Part shown: positions 13,715 through 14,109 of the stretch, piece after piece
How the letters are laid out: each line of letters opens with the position of its first letter
Numbering within the stretch: position 1 is the stretch's first letter
Assembly (NCBI GenBank): GCA_039208045.1
Contig: JBCCRH010000118.1
Coordinates: 1 to 14,109 of the forward strand
DNA length: 14,109 nucleotides
Origin: JBCCRH01 sp039208045
GTDB lineage: Bacteria; Bacteroidota; Bacteroidia; Chitinophagales; Saprospiraceae
Reading direction: 5' to 3'
The notes under the pieces: generated by a model
Seen by the model: the letters and a program-made list of their open reading frames with translations, nothing else
Databases searched by the model: none
Told to the model about the DNA's origin: nothing
Position numbers and translations under genes: made by a program

Positions 13715-14109
13715 ATCAGCGTCGCCTTCGGCGGCGTACGTCCTCCTGAAATCTTCGTGTAACTGAATGAAAATGGCCCTTGCCTTCTCTCCATCCGTAT
13801 CCAACCATTCTAATACCTTATTTCGAGCAACTAGAGTCGGCTGATGCGATAAGATCGCTTGATAGGAACAAAAGGGCCACTGCCCATAGCCCGCAGTATA
13901 AAAATGATGGATGGGATTATGATGAATGTAGGCCAGAAGATACCATAGCCTAAACTCAGTTCGTATAAATATCCGCTTAAAGCGCTTTTGAAATAGACTG
14001 CCTGTTCGATGCTCTTGCTTGTTGAATGCTAGAGCATAAGAGGAAAAAAGGCGCTTAAATTGATATTCTAGAAAAGTGGGATAGCTAATTTCTCCTGCCA
14101 AAAACTTCC
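13700..14109 (-). CDS. REP-associated tyrosine transposase (Y1/IS200-like, RAYT), C-terminal part
   Basis: The frame is open to the right edge (residues before the TTG at 14101 continue as K-F-L-A-G-E), so the start lies outside and only about 136 C-terminal residues are visible. The pattern F-K-R-L-F-S-S-Y-A-L-A-F-N-K-x5-R-T-G-S-L-F-Q-K-R-F-K-R followed by L-L-A-Y-I-H-H-N-P-I-H-H-F is typical of the Y1 transposase family of single-copy RAYTs. The HUH metal motif normally lies upstream and cannot be seen. These enzymes nick single-stranded DNA through a tyrosine and are linked to spreading of REP palindromes. The C-terminus ends in a repetitive G-D-A-D-A-D-A-G, encoded by GCTGAT repeats that run into the right arm of the 32-bp inverted repeat. 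It converges on the kinase gene. Confidence 0.85.
   Translation of the reverse strand, partial: KFLAGEISYPTFLEYQFKRLFSSYALAFNKQEHRTGSLFQKRFKRIFIRTEFRLWYLLAYIHHNPIHHFYTAGYGQWPFCSYQAILSHQPTLVARNKVLEWLDTDGEKARAIFIQLHEDFRRTYAAEGDADADAG

Overview
The window looks like a piece of a Bacteroidota chromosome, probably a Saprospiria/Lewinella-like lineage; the lineage is inferred, not proven. The reasons are a LytS-type sensor kinase with a large periplasmic two-component-propeller region paired with a LytTR regulator, exact matches to the Bacteroidota -7 promoter box TAnnTTTG ahead of several genes, and the general lack of Shine-Dalgarno sequences.

Region A (1-6040) looks like accessory, defence-type DNA and is visibly richer in A+T than the rest. 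It opens with the 3' end of a gene resembling the C-terminus of DUF262/DUF1524 (GmrSD-like) nucleases. Converging on it is a tight four-gene minus-strand operon. In transcription order it encodes a phospholipase-D-like/SF2 helicase fusion (749 aa), an 81-aa helical protein, a Rad50-like ATPase with a central CxxC zinc hook (730 aa), and an unrecognised 161-169-aa protein. I could not match this set to a named defence system. Upstream on the same strand is a complete serine resolvase, with a hairpin/inverted repeat overlapping its start region. A 13-bp palindrome lies between the resolvase and the helicase operon.

Region B (6168-7530) holds a thiol peroxidase of the glutathione peroxidase family, diverging from a DoxX-like membrane protein that ends in an unusual cysteine-rich tail with two CX3C motifs.

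Region C (7672-13650) reads all in one direction: a LytTR response regulator, a small unrecognised protein coupled to a DyP-type heme peroxidase, and a 1059-aa sensor kinase. The regulator and kinase look like a cognate pair with the peroxidase operon lodged between them. A perfect 11-bp inverted repeat lies before the kinase gene, and a 9/11 match to one arm lies in the promoter of the peroxidase operon. This suggests, without proving it, that the pair controls the peroxidase.

Region D (13646-14109) has a perfect 32-bp inverted repeat that contains the stop codons of both the kinase and a converging, window-truncated REP-associated (Y1/IS200-like) transposase. No gene-free stretch exceeds about 165 bases. 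I saw no tRNA, rRNA or CRISPR array.
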